Part shown: positions 49,082-61,120 of the stretch, one piece after another
How positions within the stretch are numbered: the stretch's first letter is position 1
How the letters are laid out: each line of letters begins with the position of its first letter
DNA from: Antedon mediterranea
Lineage: Eukaryota; Echinodermata; Crinoidea; Comatulida; Antedonidae
Direction of reading: 5' to 3'
Assembly: GCF_964355755.1 (NCBI RefSeq)
Contig: NC_092679.1
Coordinates: 17,164,932 to 17,228,931, forward strand
DNA: 64,000 nucleotides
Position numbers and translations under genes: made by a program
Notes under the pieces: model-generated
Databases searched by the model: none
Seen by the model: the letters and a program-made list of their open reading frames with translations, nothing else
What the model was told of the DNA's origin: nothing

Positions 49082-49470
49082 TTAAAGATGTACCTAGGCC
49101 TATTTTGTGCAAGGAGCAATGGGTTAATAAAACTAATATTTTATATAACATATATCTGTCCAATCAGAGACCGATGTTCTGTTGACTAGATGACCTTTAA
49201 AATGTTTTTAATTAGTGACATGTGCTGACCATATTTATTAACCATTTTTTTCTTATAGAAAAAAAGTACATAGACAAGTTACTGTATTCTATTTAAAGAT
49301 GTACCTAGGCCTATTACTTATGTGCAAGGAGCAATGGGTTGATAAAACTAATATTTATTACGAAATATATCCATCCAATCAGAGACCGATGTTCTGTTGA
49401 ATAGATGACCATATTTATTAACCCTTTTTTCTTATAGAAAAAAGTAGAAACAAGTTACAGTATTCTATTT
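49082..49470. repeat. ~200-bp tandem duplication downstream of Speedy
   Basis: Two copies (about 49082-49295 and 49296-49470) share AAAGATGTACCTAGGCCTAT, GTGCAAGGAGCAATGGGTT, CCAATCAGAGACCGATGTTC and a TTTTTTCTTATAGAAAAAA end. The second copy lacks a ~40-bp segment. The interval 48153-49667 otherwise holds only AT-rich DNA and several possible AATAAA signals (48244, 49586). Confidence 0.8.
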
Positions 49471-49667
49471 ATCTTAGTAGATGTACCATAATAATAAATA
49501 TCAGTAAATTATTTGTTTGTATGGTAAATATATGGTTACTTTAATGTGATTTAATCATATTTATGTGATTGTATAAAAAAAAGACAATAAAGTTATGTTG
49601 TTATTTATTATTGCAGGTTTAAACTTTTATTTTTTGGGGTCCAATTTAGAATTTAGAATTATTTCTT

Positions 49668-50123
49668 TAAAGCTCTGTCTGCACTATCAAACTAGTTTGA
49701 AAAAAAAAGTGTGATGTGCCGAAATATGGTAGTGATATGACAGGGGCGTGTGGCGCAGTGTGTTGGACGTTGGACTACCGATCGTCAGACCTAGGTTCGA
49801 ATCCAACTCTCGCCGCATTGCTTGTATCCGTAGGCAAGATACTTTACTTACGTTGCCTCTCTCCACCCAGGTGTATAAATGGGTACCCAGTTAGATCTAG
49901 ACACAACTTTGCGCTGGTTACCGGCTGCATTATGGGAGTATGTTTCCATACGTGTTTGATCCCAAAAAATACTGGGGTAATAATCCTTGTAAAGCGCCTT
50001 TGAGCATGATTACTCATGAAAAGGGCGCTATATAAATGTGGTATTATTATCATCATGTCCATGTAATGTATGGGTACATCTAATTTTTTTTGTCACATAA
50101 AGTTTGATGTAGACAAAGATTTA
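49668..50123. mobile_element. MITE family P, copy 6, split by a SINE
   Basis: The left half is 49668-49742 (TAAAGCTCTGTCTGC ... GTAGTGATATGACA). The right half is 50051-50123 (CATCATGTCCATG ... GTCACATAAAGTTTGATG ... TTTA). Joined, they give a normal family P element, so the SINE inserted into an existing MITE. This sets their relative age. Confidence 0.75.
49743..50050 (+). mobile_element. tRNA-derived SINE nested in a MITE
   Basis: tRNA-like head GGGGCGTGTGGCGCAGTGTG with A box TGGCGCAGTGTGTTGG and perfect B box GGTTCGAATCC at about 49793-49803. The body is ~170 bp. The 3' tail AAAGCGCCTTTGAGCATGAT ... GGGCGCTATATAAATGTGG and (ATT)n is the conserved tail style of many deuterostome and fish SINEs. 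Clean boundaries against the split MITE define both ends. No clear target duplication. Confidence 0.8.
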
Positions 50124-52977
50124 GGCTACTAGTATTAGCTTAAACAATATCTTCAGTCTTCAAAATCTGAAATTGCCTTCAAAGTCTTTTGTTGATGAAT
50201 GATGGTGTGTTTCTCTTTGATAGGCTACTTAGCTATTAAGTATTACCAATTTAAACAAACAACCACTTATTCATGATGATGTTGATTGAAACACCATCTA
50301 GAAAAACCGCAATTGGCCAATTGGAAAACACTATTTCTTTTGAAAGCCCAATCAGTTTGCCAAAAAGATGTTTTTATATTTCCACTCAATCTCTGATCGT
50401 TTGCATTTATCAGCATTTGAATATCTCTAGGCCAAGGGCCAATCTACAACTATGTGGCAGGGACAAATGCACATGCCTGGTGGAAATTCTTAATTCACCA
50501 AAGGATTCCAGTGAAAATTGATCCTCTGCTGTGTTGACAACGCTCAGAAATCTTAATCTGGTCTTAATACATGAATGTGTTTATTTAAATTTGTTTATTT
50601 AAATTTTTGAAATACATAAACAATATTTGAACAGCAATACATATTACTTTTTGCAGCAAAAACAAACAAACGGCACTACTGCTGTACTGAGATTACTCTA
50701 CTCGGCTGCATGTTTTCAAAACAAACGCACGTGTAGTGTTAAGTTTAAGCAAAACTATCTTTATTATAGAGGGCGCTCATACTAAGAAAGTTAAGATCAG
50801 ATCTATTTATAACAAGAAATATTTCTTACAAAAACCGCCGCTTAACTTGTTGACGTACAGTAACAGTTTAGTTATTGTTCTTTCTTCATCAAATGATATA
50901 TTTTTTTAATTGATATTCTATTCAATAATTTAAGAAATATTGATGTATTATCTGAAATGCTCTATTTAATCATGAAGCAGGGCATAACGGGTATTAAACA
51001 CGTAACTGTTTTAAGGATGTATTATTATGATTGGTTCCAGTTTTCCTTCTGTTGTTGATTTAGCTTATCAATTAATTAATTAAATCCGCAATCAGACAAT
51101 CAACTTTTATTGCATAACAAAGTCTGTGGTCTATCGATGTACTGAGAACAAATATAAAACTATATAGTAGGCCTACTGTTCATATTCCGGCGTAGGGTCA
51201 ACCAACCCCCAACATTCCAATTCCATCTATACACACCAGGGAAGCTTCCCAGAAACAGTACATACACAACTATTTACCATATAGGAAGGATTTGACCCGG
51301 CGTTATTCAATGATAAATGCCTACGTTAACAGCCAGATTACCTGTCTGATCTCATAGGCTATCTTTCCCCATGCATAAGGGTTTGAGTATTCTCAGTCCG
51401 AGTTTTCAATACCCATTTTTTCAGCCGTAGTATTGTCGTATTCGATTGGGAACTTTCGTTGTCAACGTAAAGATTCGTTGAGTACTTTTTGTATTCGAAT
51501 TGTAAATTTGTGCTCAACAGAAAGTCATTCGAATAGAAAACGTTGACAACGAAATCTTTTTCGTTAAGAACAATCTCAACGCTCAAAATACTCCGTTAAA
51601 GAAGTACTCAACGGAAAAACTGTACTCAACGGTGAAAGTCTAAATCGAATACGACAATTGTAATAAGCTCCCGCATGTGATACAGCTCCTAATATTTCAT
51701 CCTTAATATAACTGCGGCGCAAAAAAATGCCATGGTTGATAATTGAACCATTTGGGCCCAACGTTGGACATAAGAGGATAGGGTAACCAATAAACCGCAA
51801 AAGGAAGTTTTCCATACCGTTTTTAGGTTGTTTTCGTCGAAAAAATCTTTTCTTAGAAATTAGCCTAAGTTGTGATCAACGAAATTATCAGGACGAAATA
51901 ACGGAAGATAGCGGTTGATGTCACTGTCCCTGTACCGCATCAACAGTTATCTTTCTTAAAAGTAAAGAAGATTGAGATTAAATTAAATTTAATTGATTCC
52001 CCATTTAATCACACCTGAATTTTGCCTTAAACGATATATGCCCTCTTAAAATTATTTTGTAACAATTTTGTTAAAATACCATTTTTGTCATAATAACTAT
52101 GACCTGTGACTTTGACAAAAAAAACTGGATTAAAAAAAGTGAAAAACAACATAATTTAAGAATGGTTTGGCTATTTTAAATACCGGTACAGTATACGGTA
52201 ATTGTTTAAATTCAATTTTGGTCAAATTGAATACAGTAACTATTGGTTAAATTAAAATGGCATATTCAACAACAAAATGTTTTAATGTTAAGTTCATCTG
52301 TTGTGGACGGGATTGTGGATTGAATGGGTATCGAAACTGTGTGGTTAATAAACGTGCTCAAAATAAATTGTTGTTTTTCCCATTTAATTCATAATAATTA
52401 GAGTTCTGTTCATACAACCAGTCTTATTACAATAGTGATTCTTCTGTTCTGTTAGGTAATCATCCGATAACAACTCATGGAGGGAAACCGCAGTTTCCAG
52501 GGACCTTCTGCTTAGTGGTCACGTGCACACCTTTGACTACAATTTCTATTTCGGAGATTCCCTTTTCTTCTTAGAGTATGTGTCGTAGGCCTGTTCCGGA
52601 TATCTCAATTTAACAGTCAGTCTATCATTTCTATTCTTCAAGGAATATAGTCCTGATACATTTCCGTTTTATATGTTTGGGAATGATACCGGATATGATG
52701 ACAGTCGTTTGAGCTGTTATTAAGAGCACGGAAAACAATTATCGGGTCTCCATAATATTGGGAGATTAGATGTAAGACTGGTGGTATATGATTGATTGCC
52801 AGCCCGGTTTTTTGGGTGACTTTTTTCTGAATACGTGTAATAGCTGTACAAACAGTTCATATACTTGTGCTAGAGACCACCACCCCCTGAGAGGTACACT
52901 GTGGAAAAGCAAGACTTTTGAGTACAATAGTCTGATCTGAGACTGAAAGTACAGACGTGTAATTTGGAGGCTTAAAT
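50124..52977. other. Intergenic region between Speedy and TMEM26
   Basis: No gene model is supported. The only structured object is the inverted-repeat element at 51432-51658. Short open stretches at 50273-50521 and 51359-51815 lack recognisable domains. The 5' flank of TMEM26 has an in-frame stop 18 nt before its ATG, which supports that start. Confidence 0.5.
51432..51658. mobile_element. Small inverted-repeat element (MITE-like)
   Basis: ATTGTCGTATTCGATT (51432-51447) and its exact complement AATCGAATACGACAAT (51643-51658) bound a 227-bp segment. The interior holds further CGTTGACAACGA and ACTCAACGG repeats in both orientations. No definite target duplication. Confidence 0.5.
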
Positions 52978-55900
52978 ATGCTTCCTGACCAGGAGGAGGT
53001 GCTTACCTTGTTTGGGACGGATCGTGCTATGCGGAAACATGATTGGGTAAACATCTTAAGAGGCCTGGTAGCAAGACTGTTGTTTACGGGGCATGTTGTT
53101 ATCTGTGCAAAGCAATATTCTCAAGTTCTTTGTGATACCAAAGCCTGGTTTATGTTGATTTTGTTAGCTATTATATACGCTGAATTTATACTTCTTATTG
53201 TTCTTCGTCGGGGAAAGGAATGGAAATGGTAAGTTGGTATAGGAGGAGGAGGAGGTATAGGTGGGTCACGTCTATACAACTCACTGGGTAGAGGATATAA
53301 AATTCCTTTAAAGATGTATTGTCCCCCTGAAAAAATAATTCATTAACAACATTTTTGTTGAATATTCCATTTTACTGCAACATAATAGTTATCCACTTTG
53401 ACCAAGGATCGGAAAAAAAATGTATTTACCTGAAAAAACTGTAATTTAAAGCAAAATGGTCAATATTGGCTTCCAGCCAATGAGTTTTTGGTTGAATTTA
53501 ATCATTTCTTTTGTCATTTTATAAGTGAAAAAAAAATTTTTTTTTAAATATTTTTTTTCTACGGAAGTGATTCACTTTATTAAAACTACAAAATAACATA
53601 TTCAAAGTTTGATTTAATTAATCTTCATTTTTCATGTTTTTGGGGACAATACAACTTTAATTTATGACATATCTTTTGGCCACAATTAATATTCAATAAC
53701 AATTCATGAATTTAAAATTAAAACACTGGTCGGAAGGAATATACATTTAATATATCCGTGACAAAAATGGAGTGATTGACAACCGACTGATACACCAACT
53801 ACTATATTCTTTACCATCCATCACAGAAATATTAACTATGGAAACAGACAGCATTATAACATAGAGTGGTTGCATTATAAACCTGACAAAATTTTATTTT
53901 AATTGTAATGCAAATTTTGATATGACTCCATGGGATATTGTTTCATGCATTTGATATACTCACCAACCAGCATGTTAAGATTCTTCTGCATTTCTTGCAA
54001 TTAAACCAACACCTGGCCAGAAAAAATCAATATTAAAATTGATACACCAAACTCAACTTTAAAAAATGTTTTTTCTATGAGCTATGTCCCCTTAAATATT
54101 TGAACAAATTTAATACGCAATTCTTACAGTCTTGTGTAGGTTTGTCCCACTTTTATTATGATACTCTGTTACAAATATATATATGTGTATACATTTATAA
54201 TTTTTTTTAAACATATTGTTTTCTCTCATTTGTGTGTTACTGTTTAATAGGCAATTTTCATAGCAATGACCATCTTACATGATTATTCTCTTTGACAAAA
54301 ATTTGGATTAAAAAAGGAAAATTGTGTAGGCCTAGAAACCAGAAATACTGTACCAGAAGTTCATTTTCAGGTTAACTGCATATTTTATTTTGCTGTTTTT
54401 TTTATAAGAAAAAATCACTATTTTTTTTTTGTTTTTTTTTTTTTTTTAACATAATTGAATAATGTATTCAAAATGGCCAAGTAAGAATGCTTTATGATAT
54501 ATAAACTGTTTCATATTTTGTAGGTTTTTGCTCTCAATTCTGTGTTATCTACTGACTGTAGTTCCAACACTGTGGATTTTGGAAATCCGTTCCCTCAAAA
54601 TTTTGGTGGATGGTATGAATAACAATAGTTGTGGCAATGATAGCAAGATCTCTAACGAAACCTCAACCATTTTGGGATTACAGGTATATATTTTGATATA
54701 TGTATATTTATCCAAAGGCAAAATACTGAAAAAATGACAATGCTGTGGGTATCAGTGGCTGGATCTCAAAGGAGATACAAAAAAAAAGCAAAAAGCTAAA
54801 TCAAAACAATAAAGTAAAACAGCCAGAAAAGTTAGCAGAGCTTTCGGGCAACACTAGCCCTTCATCAGTGAAGATATATGTATATATATAAATGCTTTTT
54901 ATTTTGTATCTCCATTGCGATCCAGCCACTGATACCCACAGCATTGTCATTATTTTCAGTAATTAGCCTTTGGATTTGTTGATACACTGATGCATTTGTG
55001 AAGTGGTAGTGTTGACCGAAAGCTCTGCAAATAATTCTGGCTGTTTTACTTTATTGTTTTGATGTTAGCTTTTTACTTATTTTATTTTGTATCACCATTG
55101 AGATCCAGCCACAGCATTTTCAGTAATTTGTGTCCGGTGGGTAAAGCCTGTTTTCCTGTCGACGCTATCGTCGTTGATCGTTAACAGTTCAACGACGATC
55201 GTTTGAAAACGATCAAGTTGAAATAATAACGATAGCGAGTACCTTTTCCTGTAAATCGTTAACATTTCAATGTTTACGTAGAAGATCGCCGATTATTGTT
55301 AACGATAGCGTCGAATAACGTCGACAGGCTTTAGACTGCTTCCAAATAAACTGTTGCAAGTCAGGTAACTGTAACATACTCTTACAACTGTAAATATGCA
55401 ACCCTTTAATTGACTTGCATACAAATGTAATCTTTTTTTTTTAAGATGACGCACCAAGAGTGGTCTGTGACCCTTCAACAAATTCTTCTTTTTGTGCTAA
55501 TAATTGGTCGATGGATCCTACCGCGAGGACCAGTCACAAGTGACCAAATATCGCAACTGCTTCTAATCCAGATCGGCATAGGAGCAGATATCCTCGAGTT
55601 CTCGACCGAGGGGTTACGGCTGCCAGAGGTACAGGCCCAAAGTAGCGTTGTGTACGTTATTCTTGCGGTGTGGACTGCCAGCTTATTCCAGTTCACGTTG
55701 TGTTTGACACTTCGTAAGAGACGAAAACCACGGGCAAATGTTAAGGGTTTTCAAAAGTTTAAATCCTTTGCTGGTATGTGTTGTGCGACAGAAGTCTGGA
55801 GTATTGTCGTGACTTCTAGTCTTCAAGACGGCCCATTTTTACTAGTCCGCATCTATCTCATCTCGATTCAAGAAACTCAAAACCAGCTTCTAATCTTTTT

Positions 55901-56099
55901 TATGTTGAAAAACATACTTGTGTTACTTCTGCAGTGCTATAGATTATGGGTGTTGTTGAATAGGAGGCTAGACATGAGGCGTTCTCAGCGTATTGCTGTG
56001 AAGCTGGGGAAAGTTAGACATGGGGTGGGTGATGTTGGTACTTTAGATTCAAGAAATAATGGAACGCTGCGACCTGGCATTATGGATACAAAAGTATAA
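52978..56099 (+). CDS. TMEM26: Transmembrane protein 26 family, 3 exons
   Basis: TMEM26 is a conserved multi-pass membrane protein of unknown biochemical role, used in mammals as a beige-adipocyte surface marker. Exons: 52978-53228, 54524-54683, 55446-56099. They join in frame to 354 aa (human 368). Family blocks: VARLLFTGH near the N-terminus; YLLTVVPTLWILEI in exon 2; then LLFVLIIGRWILPRGPVTSD, QISQLLL, GIGADILEFSTEGL, VVYVILAVWTASLFQFTL, QDGPFLLVRIYLI and NILVLLLQCYRLWVLL. Membrane segments are spread over the whole length (about eight hydrophobic stretches). The basic C-terminal tail is not conserved. The exon 1 ATG is the first in frame after an upstream stop. Two repeats occupy intron 2. 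Confidence 0.92.
54735..55130. mobile_element. Penelope-like repeat units with hammerhead-like motif
   Basis: Three partial copies of one unit. One is on the minus strand (54735-54880); two lie in tandem on the plus strand (about 54890-55030 and 55016-55130). Shared landmarks are GAAAGCTCTGC, TCTGGCTGTTTTACTTTATT, GTATCTCC-TTG-GATCCAGCC, ACTGATACCCACAGCATTGTC. The minus copy contains CTGATGA, a stem GGGC/GCCC, then GAAA (54868-54842), the core order of a hammerhead ribozyme. Such motifs occur in the terminal repeats of Penelope-like retroelements. In TMEM26 intron 2. The element class is an inference. Confidence 0.45.
55142..55333. mobile_element. 192-bp TA-flanked MITE in TMEM26 intron 2
   Basis: TAAAGCCTG...GTCGACGCTATCGTCG at the left pairs with TAGCGTCGAATAACGTCGAC...AGGCTTTA at the right. 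Internal GATCGTTAAC and CGATAGCG repeats form further hairpins. TA at both ends suggests a Tc1/mariner-type duplication. Different family from P despite similar outer bases. Confidence 0.65.
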
Positions 56100-56106
56100 T
56101 CTATGC

Positions 56107-56320
56107 GACTATTTAAATTGTGGGAAATCATTTGAATTGTGGGAAACCATTTGAATTATAAAAACTTATTTAAATTGTGGGAAATCATTTGAATTGTGGG
56201 AAATTATTTAAATTGTGTGAGATCATTTGAACTATGGGAAATTATTTGAATTGTGGGAAATTATTTGTATTTTGGGAAATAATTTGAAATGTGGGAATTA
56301 TTTGAATTTATTAAAACTTC
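56107..56320 (+). repeat. 19-bp minisatellite in the TMEM26 3' UTR
   Basis: Unit ATTTGAATTGTGGGAAATC repeats about ten times with changes, starting 8 bp after the TMEM26 stop codon. A few more units recur near 56465-56530. It is likely transcribed as part of the 3' UTR. Confidence 0.85.
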
Positions 56321-56529
56321 ACTTAAATCAGTAGTACGCACTCATCAAAAAACACACAAATTGATACAATATCAATAACTTAAATAAAATAATTAAATAA
56401 ATAAAAGTTTTTGAAATAAAAAAAAGCTGACACGGCCGGCGTTTAACCATATAAATGATATTTCTGAATTTTGGGAAATTAACTGAATCATGAGAAATGA
56501 TTAAATTGTGGGAAATAATTTGAATTTAA

Positions 56530-58053
56530 CTGCGGAAAAAAATAAATAATATTAAATTCTAATTAATTTTATTACCTACATATAATAGATAAATTGCTTA
56601 ATTTTGATTAAGGCCTGCTATTGTTATATCTTACTTTGCTAAATCTTTAACTTTTGCGTGTTGTTATACAACACCAGAACAGGACAAAATAAATTATTAT
56701 ATACTATAATGAATTCGGCAATACATGGATTAGAAACTAAAAACACTTCAAAAATGAAAGAGGAAATTTATTGTTCTCTTTTTTAATGCATCAATTGATC
56801 AATTCGACAATTATTTTTGTAAAATCCTTTTGTAATATTGCTTTTGATCTATTTATTCGTAGCAAGGAACAAGGAAATTCCTTTCATAATACAGTAATAC
56901 TGTAGTATAGTAACAGGAAATTTAACATTAAATTTGAAATTTAAAATTGCTATTACGATTTTCCACATTTTTTCAAGGTCAAGCTCAACTCTGCTCAGAG
57001 ATATACTTTATTTGTATATAGGCCCTGCCCTAATATAAAAAAATATTAATTTAGTGTTCCTAATAATAATAATGATCGTTTTGTACTAGATACTACAATT
57101 TTAATTGATTAAATCAATTATTATTCCAACAAAGTCTTCCCAGTTGTATGTTATATATTTATACGTGTATTTTTAACAGCTTGTAAATAAGTTTTATCAA
57201 GATAATTTTACAGATTTTGTTTACATGTATAAAGTAAGTGTTCCTTTAATAGGAGTTTCCCCAGCTGAACAAGAGTTGGTAGTAGCATTAAAACATATCC
57301 CTTCATTAAGCAAATTCTCTTTAATAAGGGTGTACCATTGACATGGGCTAGTGTTAAGTGTTAAAAATGTGTATGATGGGAACATGTCCCTTATTAACTG
57401 TCCCCTTGATGGGGGTGTCCAAATGTGGTTCTGTAGCTGCAAACACGAAACTCACAAAACAATCATAATCATTATTAGGCATGTCACAATGTTTTTAATA
57501 CTTGCCAACAGTGTACTAATTTCAATATTGTGAAAATTTTTAATAATATATGGCCTACTGCATATTTATGGGATATTATGGTACCAATACCAAATGTAGG
57601 TCTACCCGTAAGGTGATTACATTTTTTGATAAACTATTTATATACATAATGCCAAATTTTCTTCCATATTCAATTTAATATGGAAATAGAATGGAAATAT
57701 TATATTAAATGTAAAGTATTTTTCGCTTTTGGTGCAAGTGATATGCTTGAAGAAAACTAGTTATAGTTGACATTTTAATGCATGCGCAGTTTGGTCGTTA
57801 CGATGTTGATTAGTAAGTCTAGCCTTTGGTCTCCTGAAAGGGGAAAGTCTATTAGGCATATACACTATTTATAATCATCATAATTCTTTATTCACCAAAG
57901 GCAAAACGGTATAATAATATGTACAACGAGCTAGATCTATTACCTTTTTACAATAAGCAACATATGTTTTTAATAATGTAATATTATAACTTATATAAAC
58001 CCATTGCAATAAAACATGATTTGTTGTACAACACTTCGTCTCATTTTTAAAAT
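56530..58053. other. Intergenic region, TMEM26 to C2-domain gene
   Basis: AT-rich, convergent 3' flanks. Contains the family Q repeat at 57225-57432 and a minus-strand AATAAA (57892-57887) that may serve the C2-domain gene. No gene seen. Confidence 0.5.
57225..57432. repeat. Dispersed GGGACA-rich repeat, family Q (antisense copy)
   Basis: AAGTGTTCCTTTAATAGGAG, GTTAAGTGTTAAAAATGTGT, TGTCCCTTATTAACTGTCCC and GATGGGGGTGTCC are the complements of blocks in the copies at 36255 and 40355. Confidence 0.5.
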
Positions 58054-61000
58054 CTAATTATATTGATTTATTTCCAGTGTTAAACTTTGTTTTTCTTTTG
58101 AAAGAATTAGGTCTTTCAAGTTAATAGCCTTCGATCCTATAAGTCTCTCCTTCGCCGACCCATCATTTAAAACCACCTTAAACGCAATAGAGTTCAACGT
58201 ATTAATATCAGAAAAACGAAACTTCTCCATAAATCGCACAGTCCATCCCTCGATCTTTCGTCGGGTGTAAGCCCGCTGGTTCCTTTCTGGCATCACCACA
58301 AGATGGACACGTACGTTAGATTTTCCCCCTGTTCTTCTATCTCTTGTCGTCAATCCATGCATCGATTTTAAAATCACGTATAGCCTTGAAGATTCAGACT
58401 TATAATCGAAGTCTAAATTTAACTTAACACTTGACATGTTATCCTGAAATAGACAAATATGTAAAATAATTAGACAGACATCTACTCAACACAAAATCCT
58501 CTGAAATCCTTCAATCGCATAATTCTGGGAGATTTCAAATTAGAATGTATATTCCTTTATACAAAACAAAATTGATTATTAATATTGCTTGAAGTGAAAG
58601 TGTATGGTAATAAGTATACAAATACTCACGTTATAACTTCCATTGCCGAATTCCATCATTTCAGACTCGTGCGTTCTTTCGTTGCTTGTTATAGTAGGCC
58701 AGTTTCTTCTCGATAAACTTCTGGACGATTCCATTCTACTGGATGAATTTGACATTGAATTTAGCGAGCTTGTTGACGATCCAAGTTTACTGGATCTGTT
58801 GACGGCTTGTGACGACCTGTACCTTGTAAAAGACCCCGATCCTCTATTGGACTCTGCCGATGACGAATAACTTGACAAGTTCCCTGTACTTGCGTACTTC
58901 CTTCCATTCCGATCGGCACCAGACAATCCTCGTGGTCTTGTTGATGACCTTGGTTCTCTCGTACTCCAGTGCCTCATTGAAGACCTCTCTAGACTTCCAT
59001 CTGACGGAATAGACCAGTGCGTACCTTCTGTATCAGCGCGACTGCCGCCATTCCTGGTCATTCTGGCAGCAGTATCGATGGCAGAATCTTCTCCGCCATA
59101 TGAGTACAGTCCGCCAGTCTTCTTGCTGTTTCCATCATATGATCCGCCTGTGGCATACTCGATCGGTGTTCCAGTCCACGGATATATTGGAACGCCGCTT
59201 TGGTAACTTATGCTACTGAGCCGTCGTCCGTCCAATGATGTTCCCCTGTAATCCACGACACCAGAATCAAAGCTGTTAAGACTACTGAAATCTTGATGTG
59301 ATTGGAACGTTGGTGTTTGTGACTGACTACGTTCTTCGTACGATCTTCTATCGTAAGGCAATGACCATAGTTTTGACTCGCTTAAAATACTGAAATTACT
59401 CTCTGATGCCGATTCTCCGGCTTCGTAACCATTTTCGGGTATCGGATCCTTAGACTCCTTTGAATCACTTAGTTTAAATAGCCGTGATAAACTCTTTCCA
59501 AACTTCGTAAGTAGTCCCTTTTCATTCTTCTTCTCCTCTTTTTTACCAGTTCCATCTTTACTTTTAAACGCTTTAACTTCTTCGTCTTTCTTGACTACAG
59601 GTATAACCTTCTTAGAGTATAAATTAACGTGTGCAAATTCATCAGAATCGTAGGACGTTTGAGAAATAGGCCTGGTGCCATCATTTGACCTTTCTACTCG
59701 CCCCCAACTACTAGTTGGTTTAATGTTTTCTTTTGATACCTGTGATCTTGCCACTGCGTCACTCTTTGTACCATGTGATCTGTGGTCCTCTGCACCTTAA
59801 TGAAATAAAAGTAAAATTTCTATTATATTTTTATTTTGTTCACACTACACGTAACCTTTATTTAATTTTACATATATTGGCCTATGCATTTGTATATAAA
59901 TTTTGTAATCTTTTTAACATAACATAATTTTATTTTTTTAACTGATTTTTTCAAATTTCTTAATGTTTTGTATAAATTTTTGTATTTTTTTAAATGTTTC
60001 TGTTTCCATATATTTATATATATATTTTTGTAAATCAACAATTTCAGCCTTCGGGCTGCATGTTTTTATTGTATAAACCTGAATAAATAAATAAAAATAA
60101 ATAAAGTAACATAGGCCATATTACATTTCGTTTAACACCCTTTTAGTGAAGCTATGCTATACACTATCAACATTGATGTGACAAAAAAATGTGATGTGCC
60201 CATATTATGTACATGATGATGTCATATCACTACCATATTTGGGCGTATCACTACCATATTTGGGCGTATCACTACTGTATTTGGGCGGTCACACCATACT
60301 TCACATCACATCATACTAGTTTGATAGTGTAGACATAAAATTAAATGTTAATATATCTAATTTTTCTATAGAAACTCATGTTTTTATGACGGAAGTTATT
60401 TTTGCAATAACAGGCTGTACATGATATTATATTAACTACTCTATTTTAGCCTGTTGGATTAGTTTTAAAAGGCATACTAAACGACGTATTATGGTCTGTT
60501 GCTGTTCCTTTGTACAGTACGGCTTTTCCTAAACACAATTTAGCAGAGATAACAAAAGAGATATCTCAGAGCTATTATTAACTGATTTCTATACTGTACT
60601 TACTGAAAAGTCGTGACGACTATTTTTACCACGTAACTAATTAGCTTTAATTTACTGCTTATGTGCTGTAAAATAGCAGCCTAGGGCTGCCGACAAATTA
60701 ATATGTTTAACGTTCAATTCTAATTGTATAAAGACATTATTTATTAATATTAATACCATAGGTTTTACACCACAATTTGTCTACATATACTAATAGTATA
60801 CTATAGTATTCAAAGTCTAATTTTCATCGGAAACAATTCTGATACTACAGATTATAATATATGCCTTCCGTTTCTGTCGGGCCATCCTCTTTTGTATAAT
60901 AAATAATTGGTTTTTACTAACAAATAACAGTGCATTGGCTATACTTACCATTCCAAGGTAAATATGGTGGATCTTCTTCATTTTCTGAGTTGTCTTTTAT

Positions 61001-61120
61001 CGGTTTGTCTTTTGTCGTCTGCTTCTTTTCGTCAAAGACCTTCTTTTGTAGAAGTTGATCGGCTGGTATATCGAGGAGCATAGCCGACTCTCGACAATTT
61101 TTAAAACACACGAGGCTCAT
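58054..61120 (-). CDS. Uncharacterised Ser-rich protein with C-terminal C2-like domain
   Basis: Exons 5'->3': 61120-60949, 59795-58630, 58443-58054. They join in frame to 575 aa. The N-terminus MSLVCFKNC has two cysteines that could be lipidated. A lysine-rich segment (KEEKKNEKGLLTKFGKSLSR) follows near residue 140. Residues about 180-440 are Ser/Arg/Gly-rich and probably disordered (YSSSAESNRGSGSFTRYRSS). The C-terminal ~120 residues fit a C2 fold: SSRLYVILKSMHGL, NVRVHLVVMPERNQ, TRRKIEGWTVRFMEKFRFSD, LNSIAFKVVLNDG, RLIGSKAINLKDL. Of the usual Ca2+-binding aspartates only isolated ones remain, so calcium binding is doubtful. The pattern recalls the first C2 of TC2N or synaptotagmin-14/16-type proteins, but only one C2 is present. 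Function not known. Confidence 0.8.
59940..60108 (+). mobile_element. LINE 3' end with ATAA-type tail
   Basis: CAACAATTTCAGCCTTCGGGCTGCATGTTTT (hairpin AGCC-TTCG-GGCT) followed by TTGTATAAACCTGAATAAAT and an (ATAA)n tail is the usual 3' end of CR1/RTE-like elements. In intron 1 of the C2-domain gene. Confidence 0.5.
60150..60341. mobile_element. MITE family P, copy 7, with expanded core
   Basis: AAGCTATGCTATACACTATC at the left, CTAGTTTGATAGTGTAGACA at the right. The inner unit ATTTGGGCGTATCACTACCAT occurs about three times in tandem, more than in other copies. In intron 1 of the C2-domain gene. Confidence 0.6.

Noticed and set aside
49743-49818. Functional tRNA gene
   Set aside because: A and B boxes are present but the sequence does not close a cloverleaf with a clear anticodon, and it continues into a SINE body.
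50273-50521. 82-codon open frame downstream of Speedy
   Set aside because: No recognisable domain, no splice context, no codon bias clearly different from the flanks.
51359-51815. Minus-strand open stretches
   Set aside because: They overlap the inverted-repeat element at 51432-51658 and have no protein-like pattern.
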